DNA of 16,550 nt. It comes from JAQGMJ01 sp036271855 (lineage in GTDB: Bacteria; Pseudomonadota; Gammaproteobacteria; Burkholderiales; JAEUOS01). How positions within the stretch are numbered: position 1 is the first letter of the stretch; every line of letters starts with the position of its first letter. The position numbers and the translations under genes were made by a program. The stretch is from NCBI GenBank assembly GCA_036271855.1, contig DATAZV010000388.1:1-16550 (forward strand). The letters are read 5' to 3'. Under the pieces are notes generated by a model. The model worked only from the letters and a program-made list of their open reading frames with translations. It did no database searches and was not told where the DNA came from. This document shows, one piece after another, positions 1-7,871 of this stretch.

Positions 1-198
1 GATCGCGGCGCCCGGTGTGATGCAGGCAGGCATTCTGCGCACAAGCGCGGAAGCCAGTACCTCCGGCATGTCGAACTGCGACGGCCAGCACCACAGCGCC
101 TCGCGCCCGGTTTCGCGCCGCCAGTCGTCGGCCAGCGCCAGTCCGGCTTGCGGATTCTGGTCTGGCGCCTCGGCGAGCAGCAGCAACGTCGGGTTCAC
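1..198 (-). CDS. Unidentified protein, N-terminal part (runs off window edge)
   Basis: The minus strand is open from a GTG at 198 to the left edge of the window, giving 66 codons with no stop; the 3' end lies outside. The GTG shares bases with the TGA of the DUF1992 gene (GTGA at 195-198), a typical translational coupling arrangement and the main reason for this start. The peptide begins VNPTLLLLAEAPDQNPQAG and contains a Trp/Cys-rich stretch (EALWCWPSQFDMPE) and a C-terminal RRMPACITPG. I do not recognise the family, and the fragment shows no clear signal peptide or membrane segment. Composition and codon use match the genes upstream. The reading frame is well supported by coupling and by lack of stops in both the visible 198 nt and the operon context, but no function can be assigned. 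Confidence 0.6.
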   Translation of the reverse strand, partial: MNPTLLLLAEAPDQNPQAGLALADDWRRETGREALWCWPSQFDMPEVLASALVRRMPACITPGAAI

Positions 199-596
199 GG
201 CGCCTTGCCCTGCGGCGCTTTACCCTCCAGCGGCCCGCCGGCCATGCGCGCGGCAATCTTTTCGGCGTAGCGGTCCCATGCCGCTTGCGCCACCCGCGCC
301 ATGCCGGACTGCTCCAGCTTGATCAGCAAAAACGCTATGCGCCTGCGCGCGGTCAGGCGGTCGCCTTCTTCGAGGGCGTCGCTGGCGATGACGGCTTCGA
401 GCTGGTGCAATTGCCGCAGTTCGTCGACTTCCGGCGGCACATAGCCGGAATTTTTCAGCACCCGGCAGACCAGGCGCAGCTCTTCGGGAACCAGCAGGTC
501 GTCGTCCAGCCTGAGCGGCTGTCCCTGCCCCGGCAGATCGTCAAAGTCGCCTTCCGCCTGCGCCCTGCGGATGCGTTCCTCGATCAGCTTGTCCAT
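195..596 (-). CDS. DUF1992 / DnaJC28-like conserved domain protein
   Basis: This 133-residue protein matches the DUF1992 family (the conserved domain of DnaJ homologue subfamily C member 28, also present in E. coli YhdN). The hallmark segments are visible: an N-terminal helix MDKLIEERIRRAQAEG, the motif GDFDDLPGQGQPL (residues 16-28), and a segment VPEELRLVCRVLKNSGYVPPE (about 36-56). The C-terminal tail, after residue 119, is Gly/Pro/Lys rich and looks disordered. No signal peptide or membrane helix is visible, so it is probably cytoplasmic. The family's biochemical role is not established; no J domain is present, so a chaperone role is only suggested by the family name. The ATG at 596 matches where the family begins; a GTG at 614 is an alternative. 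It lies 19 nt after the aminopeptidase stop and overlaps the next gene by GTGA, so it is an internal operon gene. Confidence 0.88.
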   Translation of the reverse strand: MDKLIEERIRRAQAEGDFDDLPGQGQPLRLDDDLLVPEELRLVCRVLKNSGYVPPEVDELRQLHQLEAVIASDALEEGDRLTARRRIAFLLIKLEQSGMARVAQAAWDRYAEKIAARMAGGPLEGKAPQGKAP

Positions 597-615
597 GCCG
601 AAGCCCACGCACACC

Positions 616-1695
616 TCAGTTATCGGCAGCAGTATTGGCAGGCGCGCCGAGCGCGACCAGTTCGCGGTCGCGCTCTTCCTTGGGCATCGCAGCCAGTTGC
701 TTGACCCGGGCGTAGAAACCCGGCAGGTCGCCATGTTCGCGCGCCAGCAAGTTGTTGAACGCCGGCACCAGTTTCGAGTAGGTGGAAATCGAGCCCAGCT
801 TGGCGTTGTTCAAATCCTTGGCGATCCAGGCGTCGTAACCCTTGTAGCCATCCCAGCCGAGTTTCATTTGCTCGTATTTGCCGCGCAGGTCGGTGAACAC
901 CGCTTCTTTCGCGGCGCGCTTGTCGGCCTCCGGGCCGGGCGCTTTGTAGATGGCTTCGAGCTTGTCGCGAGCGTGGCGCATCATCGCCATCAGTTCGTCG
1001 CGGCGGCGGCCAAACTGCTCGTAGCGCGTCTTTTGCTCCGGCGTGGCGTGACCGGCCATCCAGCGCTTCAGGCCTTCTTCCTCGACAGTAGTGGCAAAGG
1101 ACTCGTTGAAGGTAGAGTCACCCTTGGCGTAAGCCACCTGGTGGCCAAGCTCGTGGAAGATCAGGCGCGCGATCTCCAGCTCCGGATAACGGATAAAGGT
1201 ATTGAGCAACGGGTCGTTGAAATAACCCAGTGTCGAATAGGCCGGCACCCCGCCGGAGTAGACGTCCAGCCCCTCGGCGCGCAGCTTGTCGGCATAGGCG
1301 CGGGCGTCATCTTCGGAAAAATAGCCGCGGTAGGTGACGCAGCCGGCTATCGGAAAGCACTGGGTTTTCAATTCGAGGGAAAGCGCCGGCGCGGCGAATA
1401 CGTTCCACACCACATAGTTGCGCTTGAGGTCGGCGTAGACCCGGTAGCTGCCGTTGTCCGGCAGCCCGAGCTCCTTGCTGGCGAAGTCGCGCGCCTGGCG
1501 CGCGTACTCCAGGCGCGCGCGCAACTCGGCGCTGGTGTCGGCGGCGGCGATCACATCGTCCACCGGCCGCGACAGGCGCCGCACTTCCATCTGCCCGGTA
1601 AAAGCCTGCCAGTAATAGGAGGTGGTGCTGCAGCCGCCCAGGAGCCCGGTGGTGGCCAGGGCGCCGAGCAGGATAAAGGCGGTGCGGCGCTTCAT
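616..1695 (-). CDS. Predicted zinc aminopeptidase, lipoprotein (Aminopep/DUF2265 family)
   Basis: A 359-residue predicted metallopeptidase of the Aminopep (formerly DUF2265) family. The N-terminus is a lipoprotein signal: basic MKRR, a hydrophobic stretch, then a lipobox LLGGC with Cys22 as the lipidated residue, placing the mature enzyme in the periplasm on a membrane. The zinc motif HELGH (residues 181-185) supplies two His ligands and the catalytic Glu. NESFAT (197-202) follows, with Glu198 the likely third ligand. The order lipobox, HELGH, NESFA and the total length fit the family. The ATG at 1695 overlaps the stop of the upstream hydrolase (ATGA at 1692-1695), which supports this start. 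Zinc peptidase activity is inferred from motifs; the natural substrate is unknown. The neighbouring hydrolase may share its envelope setting, but nothing in the sequence proves a common pathway. Confidence 0.9.
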   Translation of the reverse strand: MKRRTAFILLGALATTGLLGGCSTTSYYWQAFTGQMEVRRLSRPVDDVIAAADTSAELRARLEYARQARDFASKELGLPDNGSYRVYADLKRNYVVWNVFAAPALSLELKTQCFPIAGCVTYRGYFSEDDARAYADKLRAEGLDVYSGGVPAYSTLGYFNDPLLNTFIRYPELEIARLIFHELGHQVAYAKGDSTFNESFATTVEEEGLKRWMAGHATPEQKTRYEQFGRRRDELMAMMRHARDKLEAIYKAPGPEADKRAAKEAVFTDLRGKYEQMKLGWDGYKGYDAWIAKDLNNAKLGSISTYSKLVPAFNNLLAREHGDLPGFYARVKQLAAMPKEERDRELVALGAPANTAADN

Positions 1696-2342
1696 CGGAC
1701 AAAAGCGCCGTGTTCGACAAACCTGAGCATTTGCTGCGCCACGCGGGCGGACATCAACATCTCCGTATGACTCACCGGCAGGGTCAGATGTTCCCGCGCG
1801 CCCTCGACCCGGGTTTCGGCCACGCCCACGGTGCCGTCATGCGGCAGCGGCAGGCCCGGCGCGGCGATCCGCCCCAGGCCCAGCGGCCGGTTGCCGGCGA
1901 TCACGCCCAATTCGAAGCCCGCCGGCACCACCGGCGGCTCGCCGGCCAGCCAGTCCTGCACCGCGCGCCCGAGCACTACGCGCCCCAGGCCGACGCGCGC
2001 CAGGTTGCGGCCGACATGCGTGCCCTGGAACGGCGAGCCCACCAGGACCACGCGCCCGATTTGCTTGCCCTCCACCGCCCAGTTGCGCTCGGCCAGCATC
2101 GCCGCGATCAGCACCCCGCCCAGGCTATGCCCGACCAGATGCACCCGTTGCTGCGGCAGCGCCCGCACAAAGTCGGCGAGCTGGCGCGCGCTCGCCTTCA
2201 GCGGCGCCCGCACCGTGGCATAGGAAAAGGAATGAGCCGCATAGCCGGCGCCGGCGAAACGCGCACGCCAGAACCCGGTGGCAAAGCCGGACAGCCACAG
2301 GCCGTGCACGCACACCACCGCCTCGCCGCGGGCAACGCTCAT
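1692..2342 (-). CDS. Alpha/beta hydrolase, lipase/esterase-like
   Basis: A 216-residue alpha/beta-fold hydrolase. The N-terminus reaches the first core strand and oxyanion motif almost at once (VVCVHGLWLSGF, residues 9-20). The nucleophile elbow is GHSLGG (71-76) with Ser73. HDGTV (168-172) supplies the probable acid Asp169, and SHTEML (191-196) the His192, completing a Ser-Asp-His triad. The VGSPFQGTH segment (101-109) resembles lipases and PGAP1-type esterases. No signal peptide is seen, so it is likely cytoplasmic. Substrate cannot be deduced. ATG at 2342 overlaps the stop of the DUF3592-like gene (2339-2342), and its own stop overlaps the aminopeptidase start, so it is translationally coupled on both sides. 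Hydrolase fold assignment is secure; the specific activity is not. Confidence 0.88.
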   Translation of the reverse strand: MSVARGEAVVCVHGLWLSGFATGFWRARFAGAGYAAHSFSYATVRAPLKASARQLADFVRALPQQRVHLVGHSLGGVLIAAMLAERNWAVEGKQIGRVVLVGSPFQGTHVGRNLARVGLGRVVLGRAVQDWLAGEPPVVPAGFELGVIAGNRPLGLGRIAAPGLPLPHDGTVGVAETRVEGAREHLTLPVSHTEMLMSARVAQQMLRFVEHGAFVR

Positions 2343-2719
2343 CCCTTGCAGGCCCAGAAACCGCAGACCAGTTGCGAGGCGCCGAACAGGCCGAAGACCA
2401 GGGGCGCGAATACCGTGCCCATCAGGCTCAGGCGCTCGACGTCGTCGGGCGCGGCCGGGTTATACAGCACCTTGACCTTGGTGCCGATGCGCAAGCCCTG
2501 ACGATAAGGCATCTTCGCCAGGAAGGTACGCGCCACGCCGTCGGCGGCGGTGAATTCGATTTCCGGCGTCGGCACCCCGGCCAGGCGCACCACGTTGATC
2601 ACCTCGCCCTGGGCGCGCGGCCAGCGCCTGAGCTTGTGCAGCCCCAGCCAGACCAGGTAGAAGCCGATCAGCATGCACACCGCGCCGCCGGTGGCGCGCA
2701 GGTTGAGCCAGGCGATCAT
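2339..2719 (-). CDS. Small membrane protein, DUF3592-like
   Basis: A 126-residue protein with two predicted membrane helices flanking a soluble middle. The first helix is about residues 11-28, followed by a basic cluster (HKLRRWPR); the second is about 102-121. Between them is a short beta-rich domain containing GEVINV, IEFTAADG and VKVLYNPAAPDDVERL. The last element resembles the 'YNP..P' signature of DUF3592 proteins, whose function is unknown. The ATG at 2719 overlaps the stop of the molybdoenzyme gene (ATGA at 2716-2719). An in-frame upstream extension to 2851 lies inside that gene and is not needed. As a direct coupled partner of an otherwise anchor-less molybdoenzyme it could be a membrane partner, but it carries no haem or quinone motif, so this is only a guess from position. 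Confidence 0.78.
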   Translation of the reverse strand: MIAWLNLRATGGAVCMLIGFYLVWLGLHKLRRWPRAQGEVINVVRLAGVPTPEIEFTAADGVARTFLAKMPYRQGLRIGTKVKVLYNPAAPDDVERLSLMGTVFAPLVFGLFGASQLVCGFWACKG

Positions 2720-4854
2720 GCTTGTGCTTCCGCAGCGGGTTCGACTTCCACCAGGCAATCGTAAAAGGTCGGGCCGCGCCCGAGATCGGTCAGCGCCTGG
2801 CTGGTCACCGCGTTGGCGTTGAGGCCACCCGGCGCCTTCTTGTGCCACCACACCGAAATCGCCGCCACCACGCCCGGCCGCACGTGGTTGCGCACCCGCG
2901 CCCGCGCCAAAAAGGCGCCGCGGCCGTTGAATATGCGCACCATCGCGCCGTCGGCAATGCCGCGCCCCTGCGCATCGGCCTCATGCATGTCGAGAAACGG
3001 TTCCTTCTCCGTGTCGGCCAGCACCTTGATGTTGCCGAAGGTGGAGTTCATGAAATTGCGCGCCGGCGGCGAAATCACCATCAATGGATATTTATCCGCC
3101 AGGGTGGGATTGGATTGCGGCGATTCGCGCGGCGCGATGAAGTCCGGCAGCGGATCCAGCCCGAGCTTTTTCGCCTTCTCCGAATAGAACTCGCACTTGC
3201 CCGAAGGCGTGCGAAAGTTGCCTTCGGCAAAGGGCATCCAGCGCTCCGGCACATTCAGGCGCATCCAGCCGCGCTCTTTCAGCTTTTCGAAGGTGATGCC
3301 TTCGTTGTAGGGATGGGTGGTGTCGATGGCGACGGCGGCGATTTCTTCGTCGCTGTCGAACAGGCAGGGCTCGGTGAAGCCCATGCGCGCGGCCAGCAGG
3401 CGGAACACCTCGCTGTCGGACTTCGATTCGCCTACCGGCGCGATCGCCGGATGGTTCACCAGCCAGTAGAGATGGCCGTAGGACTTGTGGATGTCGAAGT
3501 GTTCGAGTTGCGTGGTGGCCGGCAGCACGATGTCGGCGTAGTCGCAGGTGTCGGTGAGAAAGCAGTCATGCACCACGGTGAACAGGTCCTCGCGCATCAG
3601 GCCTTCGAACACCTTGCCCGACTCCGGCGCCACCGCGGCCGGGTTGGAGGAATACACATAGAGGGCGCGCACCGGCGGATCTTTCAGTTCCAGCAGAGCG
3701 TCGCCCAGGGTCGACATGTTGATGGTGCGCGGCTTGTTCCAGATCAGGTCCGGGCGCTCCAGCGCCTTGACGTTCACTGGATAAGTAGCACCGGTGCCCA
3801 GCAGCACCCCGCCTGCCGCATGGCGCCAGGCACCGGTGAGCGCCGGCAGGCAGGCGATGGTGCGGCAGCTCATGGCGCCGCCGGCGGTGCGTTGCAGGCC
3901 GTAATTGATGCGAATGGCCGCCGGGCCGTTTTCCCCACTGGCGGTGCCGTAGTCGCGCGCCAGGGATTCGATGTCCGCCGCTTTCAGCCCGGTGATTTTC
4001 GCCGCGCGCTCGGGCGGCCACTGCGCCACACGCTCCTTCAACTGTTCGAAACCCAGGGTGTATCTAGCGATGTAATCATGATCGAGCAGGTCGTCGCGCA
4101 CCAGCACATGCATCATCGCCAGCGCCAGGGCGGCGTCGGTACCGGGATTGATCGGCAGCCACTGGTGGCATTTCTCCGCCGATAGCGAGCGGTAGGGGTC
4201 GATGGCGATCACCTTCGCGCCGCGGCGCTTGGCCTCGGTGACGCGGGTCCAGAGATGCACCGACGAGGTGATGGGGTTGGTGCCCCAGAGCAGGATCAGC
4301 CTGGCCTCGTCGAAGCGCTCCATCTCCAGCCCGATGTTGCCGCCGATGGTGATTTCCATGCCGGCCTTGCCGGCGTTCGAACAGATGGTGCGGTCCAGCA
4401 GCGAAGCACCCAGCTTGTGGAAAAAGCGCCGGTCGATCGAGTTGGCCTGCACGATGCCCATGGTGCCGGCGTAGGAATAGGGCAGGATGGACTGCGGGTT
4501 GTCGGCGGCAATCGCCTTGAAGCGCGCGGTGATGGTATCCAGCGCCTGCTCCCACGAAATCGGCTCGAAGCGCGCGCCCGGGCCTTTGGGGCCGACGCGC
4601 TGCATCGGATGCAGCAGGCGGTCCGCCGCGTAGGTGCGGTCCAGATAGCGCGCCACCTTGTTGCACAGCACGCCCGCGGTGGTGGGGTGCGCCGCATCGC
4701 CCGCCACCTTGACGGCGCGCGCCCCCAGCACGCTGCCATCCGGCATGCGCGTTTCGCCTTCCACGGTGATGTGCATGGCGCAGGTATCCGGGCAATCGTG
4801 CGGACAGGCCGCCTTGACCACGCGTTGCTGGGGATTGCTGAGGGCACTACTCAT
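2716..4854 (-). CDS. Molybdopterin oxidoreductase with N-terminal [4Fe-4S] site (DMSO reductase family)
   Basis: A 712-residue catalytic subunit of the DMSO-reductase superfamily. The N-terminal iron-sulfur domain has Cys17, Cys21 and Cys25 (ACPHDCPDTC) and Cys64 (GVLCNK), the four ligands for one [4Fe-4S] cluster. The large molybdopterin domain follows. RTICSNAGKAG (155-165) sits where family members carry the residue that ligates molybdenum, so Cys158 is the candidate ligand. LLWGTNPITSS (188-198), IAIDPYRS (216-223) and YSSNPAAVAPES (401-412) are typical cofactor-binding segments. The C-terminal molybdopterin dinucleotide-binding domain spans about 588-705. There is no twin-arginine signal, so it is probably cytoplasmic. 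The start at 4854 is set by a GGGAG site six bases upstream and by the position of the first Cys motif. No electron-transfer or anchor subunit is adjacent. Formate dehydrogenase-like or thiosulfate reductase-like chemistry is possible; the substrate is unknown. Confidence 0.92.
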   Translation of the reverse strand: MSSALSNPQQRVVKAACPHDCPDTCAMHITVEGETRMPDGSVLGARAVKVAGDAAHPTTAGVLCNKVARYLDRTYAADRLLHPMQRVGPKGPGARFEPISWEQALDTITARFKAIAADNPQSILPYSYAGTMGIVQANSIDRRFFHKLGASLLDRTICSNAGKAGMEITIGGNIGLEMERFDEARLILLWGTNPITSSVHLWTRVTEAKRRGAKVIAIDPYRSLSAEKCHQWLPINPGTDAALALAMMHVLVRDDLLDHDYIARYTLGFEQLKERVAQWPPERAAKITGLKAADIESLARDYGTASGENGPAAIRINYGLQRTAGGAMSCRTIACLPALTGAWRHAAGGVLLGTGATYPVNVKALERPDLIWNKPRTINMSTLGDALLELKDPPVRALYVYSSNPAAVAPESGKVFEGLMREDLFTVVHDCFLTDTCDYADIVLPATTQLEHFDIHKSYGHLYWLVNHPAIAPVGESKSDSEVFRLLAARMGFTEPCLFDSDEEIAAVAIDTTHPYNEGITFEKLKERGWMRLNVPERWMPFAEGNFRTPSGKCEFYSEKAKKLGLDPLPDFIAPRESPQSNPTLADKYPLMVISPPARNFMNSTFGNIKVLADTEKEPFLDMHEADAQGRGIADGAMVRIFNGRGAFLARARVRNHVRPGVVAAISVWWHKKAPGGLNANAVTSQALTDLGRGPTFYDCLVEVEPAAEAQA

Positions 4855-4860
4855 TTGTAA

Positions 4861-4865
4861 CTCCC
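4861..4865 (-). promoter_or_regulatory. Ribosome binding site of the molybdoenzyme gene
   Basis: On the minus strand the bases read GGGAG, six bases before the ATG at 4854. This is the best Shine-Dalgarno match near either candidate start, and it favours 4854 over the in-frame codon further upstream at 4887. The presence of its own site suggests the gene is initiated independently, not by coupling to the glycosyltransferase whose stop is 56 bases away. Confidence 0.65.
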
Positions 4866-4910
4866 GGTTCGCCGGCTGCCGGCGCACGGGGTGTGCGGCC
4901 GTCGGCGAAT

Positions 4911-7106
4911 CTACCCCAGGATTGTAGCGCCGCTCTCCAATAGCGCCAGATAGGCCGCCGCCATTTCATCCAGGCTGCGCCGGGCCGCCTGCTCGTGCGC
5001 ACGGGCGGCGCGCTGGCGCGCCTTGTCCGGCGCCGAGATGACGGCACGCATGGCCGCGGCGATCTGCCGCTCGCTGGCGGCTTCGGGCAGCAGCCAGCCA
5101 GTGCGCCGGTTCACCAGTTCCCGCGTGCCGCCGCTGTCGTTGGCGATCACCGGCACGCCGGCCGCCATCGCCTCCAGCACCGCGTTGGGCGAACCCTGAT
5201 GGGTGCCGATGACGATTTGCGCACTCCAGCCTTCGGGTTCACGCAAATGCGCCAGGTCGGGCATGGCGCCGCGAAAATGCACCCCCGCGCCCGCCGCACC
5301 CAGCAATTGCGCCAGATAAGCGGCATGGCGCGGCTCGGCCTGGCCGGCAAGGTGCAGGCTGCACGCGGCGTGGCGCGCGCGCACGCGGGCAAAGGCGGCG
5401 AGAATTTTTTCCAGGTGTTTGGACGGCGCGAGGCGGCCGCTGACCAGAAAGCGCGGGGTGTCCGCTATCGTTCCTGCCGTATCGAGTGCAACGCCGTTCG
5501 GAATCACCACGCATGACCGGGCGCGCCCCCGGGCCGGCTTGCCGTATTTGAGCACCAGCAGATCGAGGCGTGCGCAAAAGGCGGCTTCATCAAAAGCTAT
5601 CGCCGACTGAAACTCCGCTGTCGCCGCCATCTCTTCGAAGGCGTAATAGCCGGGACTGACGTCGATCAAGCGCAATGCCGGCGCGGCGAATTTGGCCATC
5701 AGCAGTTTGAGCTTGGGATCGGTGTTCCAGAAACAGATTTGCCGCACCTGGTGCCGCGCCACCCAGGCGAGCAGGCTTTCGGCCACTTCGAACACATCGT
5801 TGATGTCCGCCGGACGAAAATGCCGGACACCCGCCTCGCGCAACTGTCCAGGAAAATAGTCGTGGGTACTCGCGCCGCAAACCGCCACGGCGAGCTGGTG
5901 GCGCGCGTGTATGCGCGTCACCAGATTGACCAGCGAGCGCTGCGCCCCGCCGGCATTCAGGTTCGCGGTGACAAACAGGGTGGGCACTTGCGCCCCACCT
6001 GGCATCGCACAGGCGGCCAGCGGCAGCGACCACAAATACGGTACGCGTAGGCGCGGTTCCCGAATCGACAGTTGGGTGCGCACCGGAGATTGCGCCAGCG
6101 CGCGTGCGAACGCATGGTCATTCGCCTTGGCCGGCAACAGGCGCAAGCCCGGCTGCGGATCTTCCACTTGCCCGGAGACCGCGGTGCCCACCACCGGCAG
6201 CCCGGCCGCCAGCGCCTCCTGGGTGGCGATCGAATAGCCTTCGTAGTCGCTGGTATTGAGCAGCACGTCGAAGGCCGCCAGCCAGGGCGCCACCGGGCTG
6301 ACGAAGCCCGCCAGCTTGACGTGATGCGCCAGTCCGCGCTCGCCGGCATAGGCGGCGATCTCGCGCAGGACTTCCATCCCGGCCTCGCCGCTGACGCCGC
6401 CGACAATCGCCAGCGCCGCCTGGCGCCGCGCCAGCAAACGCTCCAGCACGCGCAACGCGCGCGGATAATTCTTTTGCGCCTTCAGCGCCCCGACCATGCC
6501 GACCAGCAGGGTGGCGTCGTTTACTCCCAGGCGGCGGCGAATGTCGCGCCGCGCTTCAAGCGAGAAGGCGGCATCGTCCAGCGTCGGCCGTTGGCGGATT
6601 ACCGCCATCGGCACGCCACAGCCGGCCTCGCGCGCCTGCCGCGCCACTGCCTGGGCACAGGCGACGCCCGCGGGCAAACCCTGGGCGCGCCAGGCGGCGG
6701 GGTCGTTGAGCCAGCCATCACGCGCGTTGTGCAGCACCGGTACCGGCACCAGGCCCTGCGCCTGCAGTTCGACCAGCATCGGGTCGCGCAGCAGGTGTGC
6801 CGCCACCACGGTGCCGCTTCCCCAGCGCCGCCCCAGCGCGGCGGCAAACTGCTCCATGCTTTCGGCTTCACGGCGAATCAGGCACAACGCCGGCGGCGCC
6901 TGCCATTCCATGGCCGCGCGGTTGAGCACCGCCAGCTCGATCGCCCGCCCGCGGCGCAGCGCATCGGCCGCCCATTCGAGCACGATGCGCTCGGCGCCAC
7001 CCAGGGCCAAGCTGGAGATGACCGCACGCAGCGGCAGGCGCACGTCGGCCAGCGGCACGCAGCCGGCCAGCGGCTGCGCCAGCAGATGTTCAGGCAGGGG
7101 ATGCAT
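4911..7106 (-). CDS. Tandem double-domain GT4-type glycosyltransferase
   Basis: A 731-residue protein made of two consecutive GT-B fold, GT4-like (glycosyl transferase group 1) modules. Module 1 is about residues 25-345: acceptor-side start RAVISSLALGGAER (27-40), VGMVGALKAQKNYPRAL (202-218), and the donor-site motif EGYSIATQE with Glu289 and Glu297 in the E-x7-E spacing. Module 2 is about 375-725: LFVTANLNAGGAQR (377-390), which parallels the first opening, then VIPNGV (534-539), VSGRLAPSKH (555-564), and HQGSPNAVLEAMAAG (636-650). In module 2 the first Glu of E-x7-E is Gln637; Glu645 is retained. No signal peptide or membrane helix is visible, so it is likely cytoplasmic. The sugar donor and acceptor are unknown; cell-surface polysaccharide or glycolipid assembly is the family's usual role. 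It follows the upstream gene by 18 bases. Confidence 0.9.
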   Translation of the reverse strand: MHPLPEHLLAQPLAGCVPLADVRLPLRAVISSLALGGAERIVLEWAADALRRGRAIELAVLNRAAMEWQAPPALCLIRREAESMEQFAAALGRRWGSGTVVAAHLLRDPMLVELQAQGLVPVPVLHNARDGWLNDPAAWRAQGLPAGVACAQAVARQAREAGCGVPMAVIRQRPTLDDAAFSLEARRDIRRRLGVNDATLLVGMVGALKAQKNYPRALRVLERLLARRQAALAIVGGVSGEAGMEVLREIAAYAGERGLAHHVKLAGFVSPVAPWLAAFDVLLNTSDYEGYSIATQEALAAGLPVVGTAVSGQVEDPQPGLRLLPAKANDHAFARALAQSPVRTQLSIREPRLRVPYLWSLPLAACAMPGGAQVPTLFVTANLNAGGAQRSLVNLVTRIHARHQLAVAVCGASTHDYFPGQLREAGVRHFRPADINDVFEVAESLLAWVARHQVRQICFWNTDPKLKLLMAKFAAPALRLIDVSPGYYAFEEMAATAEFQSAIAFDEAAFCARLDLLVLKYGKPARGRARSCVVIPNGVALDTAGTIADTPRFLVSGRLAPSKHLEKILAAFARVRARHAACSLHLAGQAEPRHAAYLAQLLGAAGAGVHFRGAMPDLAHLREPEGWSAQIVIGTHQGSPNAVLEAMAAGVPVIANDSGGTRELVNRRTGWLLPEAASERQIAAAMRAVISAPDKARQRAARAHEQAARRSLDEMAAAYLALLESGATILG

Positions 7107-7124
7107 GCGCCATCACCCTGCGTC

Positions 7125-7871
7125 TCAATAACTGGTGTCGCTGCTGCTCGATTGTTGCGCGCGCCGTGCTGCGCGGGCCCGTTCGCGCTCCTGCAGGATG
7201 CGGTCCGCGCCGATGCCGATCACCGCGCCCGCCGCCATGCCTGTCGCCACCCCGGCGCCGGTGCCCATGCCGCCCATTTGCACATCGTTGCCCTGCGCCA
7301 TCATCTCGTCCATCGAGCCCTTGCCCTTGATGTTCCACAGGCCCGGGCCGCGCCACTCGAAGCTGCGGTCCTGGCTTTCGTCCTTGAAGCGCACCTTGCG
7401 CTCATCCATCGGGTTGAGGGTGAAAGTGCCGGCGTTGTTGGTCAGCACGGTGCGGCCGTCGTCCTTGTATTCGACCAGCATTTCCACCACCGCCTGGCCG
7501 CCGGCATCCTGCATCGAGACCACGTCGGGCGCGTTGTCGTCCTTGCCTTGCGCGGTCACTGCCATGGTGGCGGCAGTCGGGAAGCCCGGCACCACGCCGT
7601 GCCAGCGGCGGCCATCGCGGATCAGCTGGCGGCTTTTGCGGCGCTCCTGGTACCAGGTGAGCCACTCCAGCAGGCCCTCGGGCTTGAACAGGGGCGCGAT
7701 GTCGGGAAACGTCATGGCGTAGAGGGCGTCGCCGCTGGGCATGCGCTTGGCCATGTTGCCCAGCATCGAAGGCCCGGCGCTACCTTCGCGGATTTTGCGG
7801 ATGACGTAAAACAGCGCAAACCCGATGGTCAGGGGCACCATCAACAGCACCAGCAGGGTGATCATTGCCAT
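7125..7871 (-). CDS. Unknown membrane-anchored protein with Gly/Ala-rich C-terminal segment
   Basis: I do not recognise this 248-residue protein. It opens with a strong hydrophobic helix (MAMITLLVLLMVPLTIGFAL, 1-20, continuing to about 24) followed by basic residues (RKIREG), a type II-like anchor leaving a cytoplasmic or periplasmic domain. Residues about 45-190 look like a soluble beta-rich domain (VVEMLVEYKDDGRTVL, GTFTLNP, SFEWRGPGLWNIKGKGSMDEMM). A second segment, GMGTGAGVATGMAAGAVIGIG (about 201-221), is Gly/Ala-rich and moderately hydrophobic, resembling glycine-zipper sequence. The tail is basic then Ser-rich (RARAARRAQQSSSSDTSY). Two ATGs compete: 7871 and 7865; GGGAGG at 7876-7881 is 4 bases from the first and 10 from the second. 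It is the first gene of the minus-strand cluster and is divergent from imuA. Confidence 0.75.
   Translation of the reverse strand: MAMITLLVLLMVPLTIGFALFYVIRKIREGSAGPSMLGNMAKRMPSGDALYAMTFPDIAPLFKPEGLLEWLTWYQERRKSRQLIRDGRRWHGVVPGFPTAATMAVTAQGKDDNAPDVVSMQDAGGQAVVEMLVEYKDDGRTVLTNNAGTFTLNPMDERKVRFKDESQDRSFEWRGPGLWNIKGKGSMDEMMAQGNDVQMGGMGTGAGVATGMAAGAVIGIGADRILQERERARAARRAQQSSSSDTSY

Noticed and set aside
571..1770. Plus-strand open frame of about 400 codons opposite the aminopeptidase gene
   Set aside because: The minus strand holds a lipobox and HELGH motif in the correct frame; the plus frame has none and shows shadow-type composition.
2722..4185. Plus-strand open frame of 487 codons opposite the molybdoenzyme
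   Set aside because: It is a shadow of a gene with clear cysteine and cofactor motifs; the translation has biased composition and no recognisable domain.
4870..4884. Small hairpin CGCCGG-CTG-CCGGCG before the molybdoenzyme gene, considered as a terminator
   Set aside because: The stem is only six pairs with no T-run on either strand; in GC-rich DNA such repeats are common.
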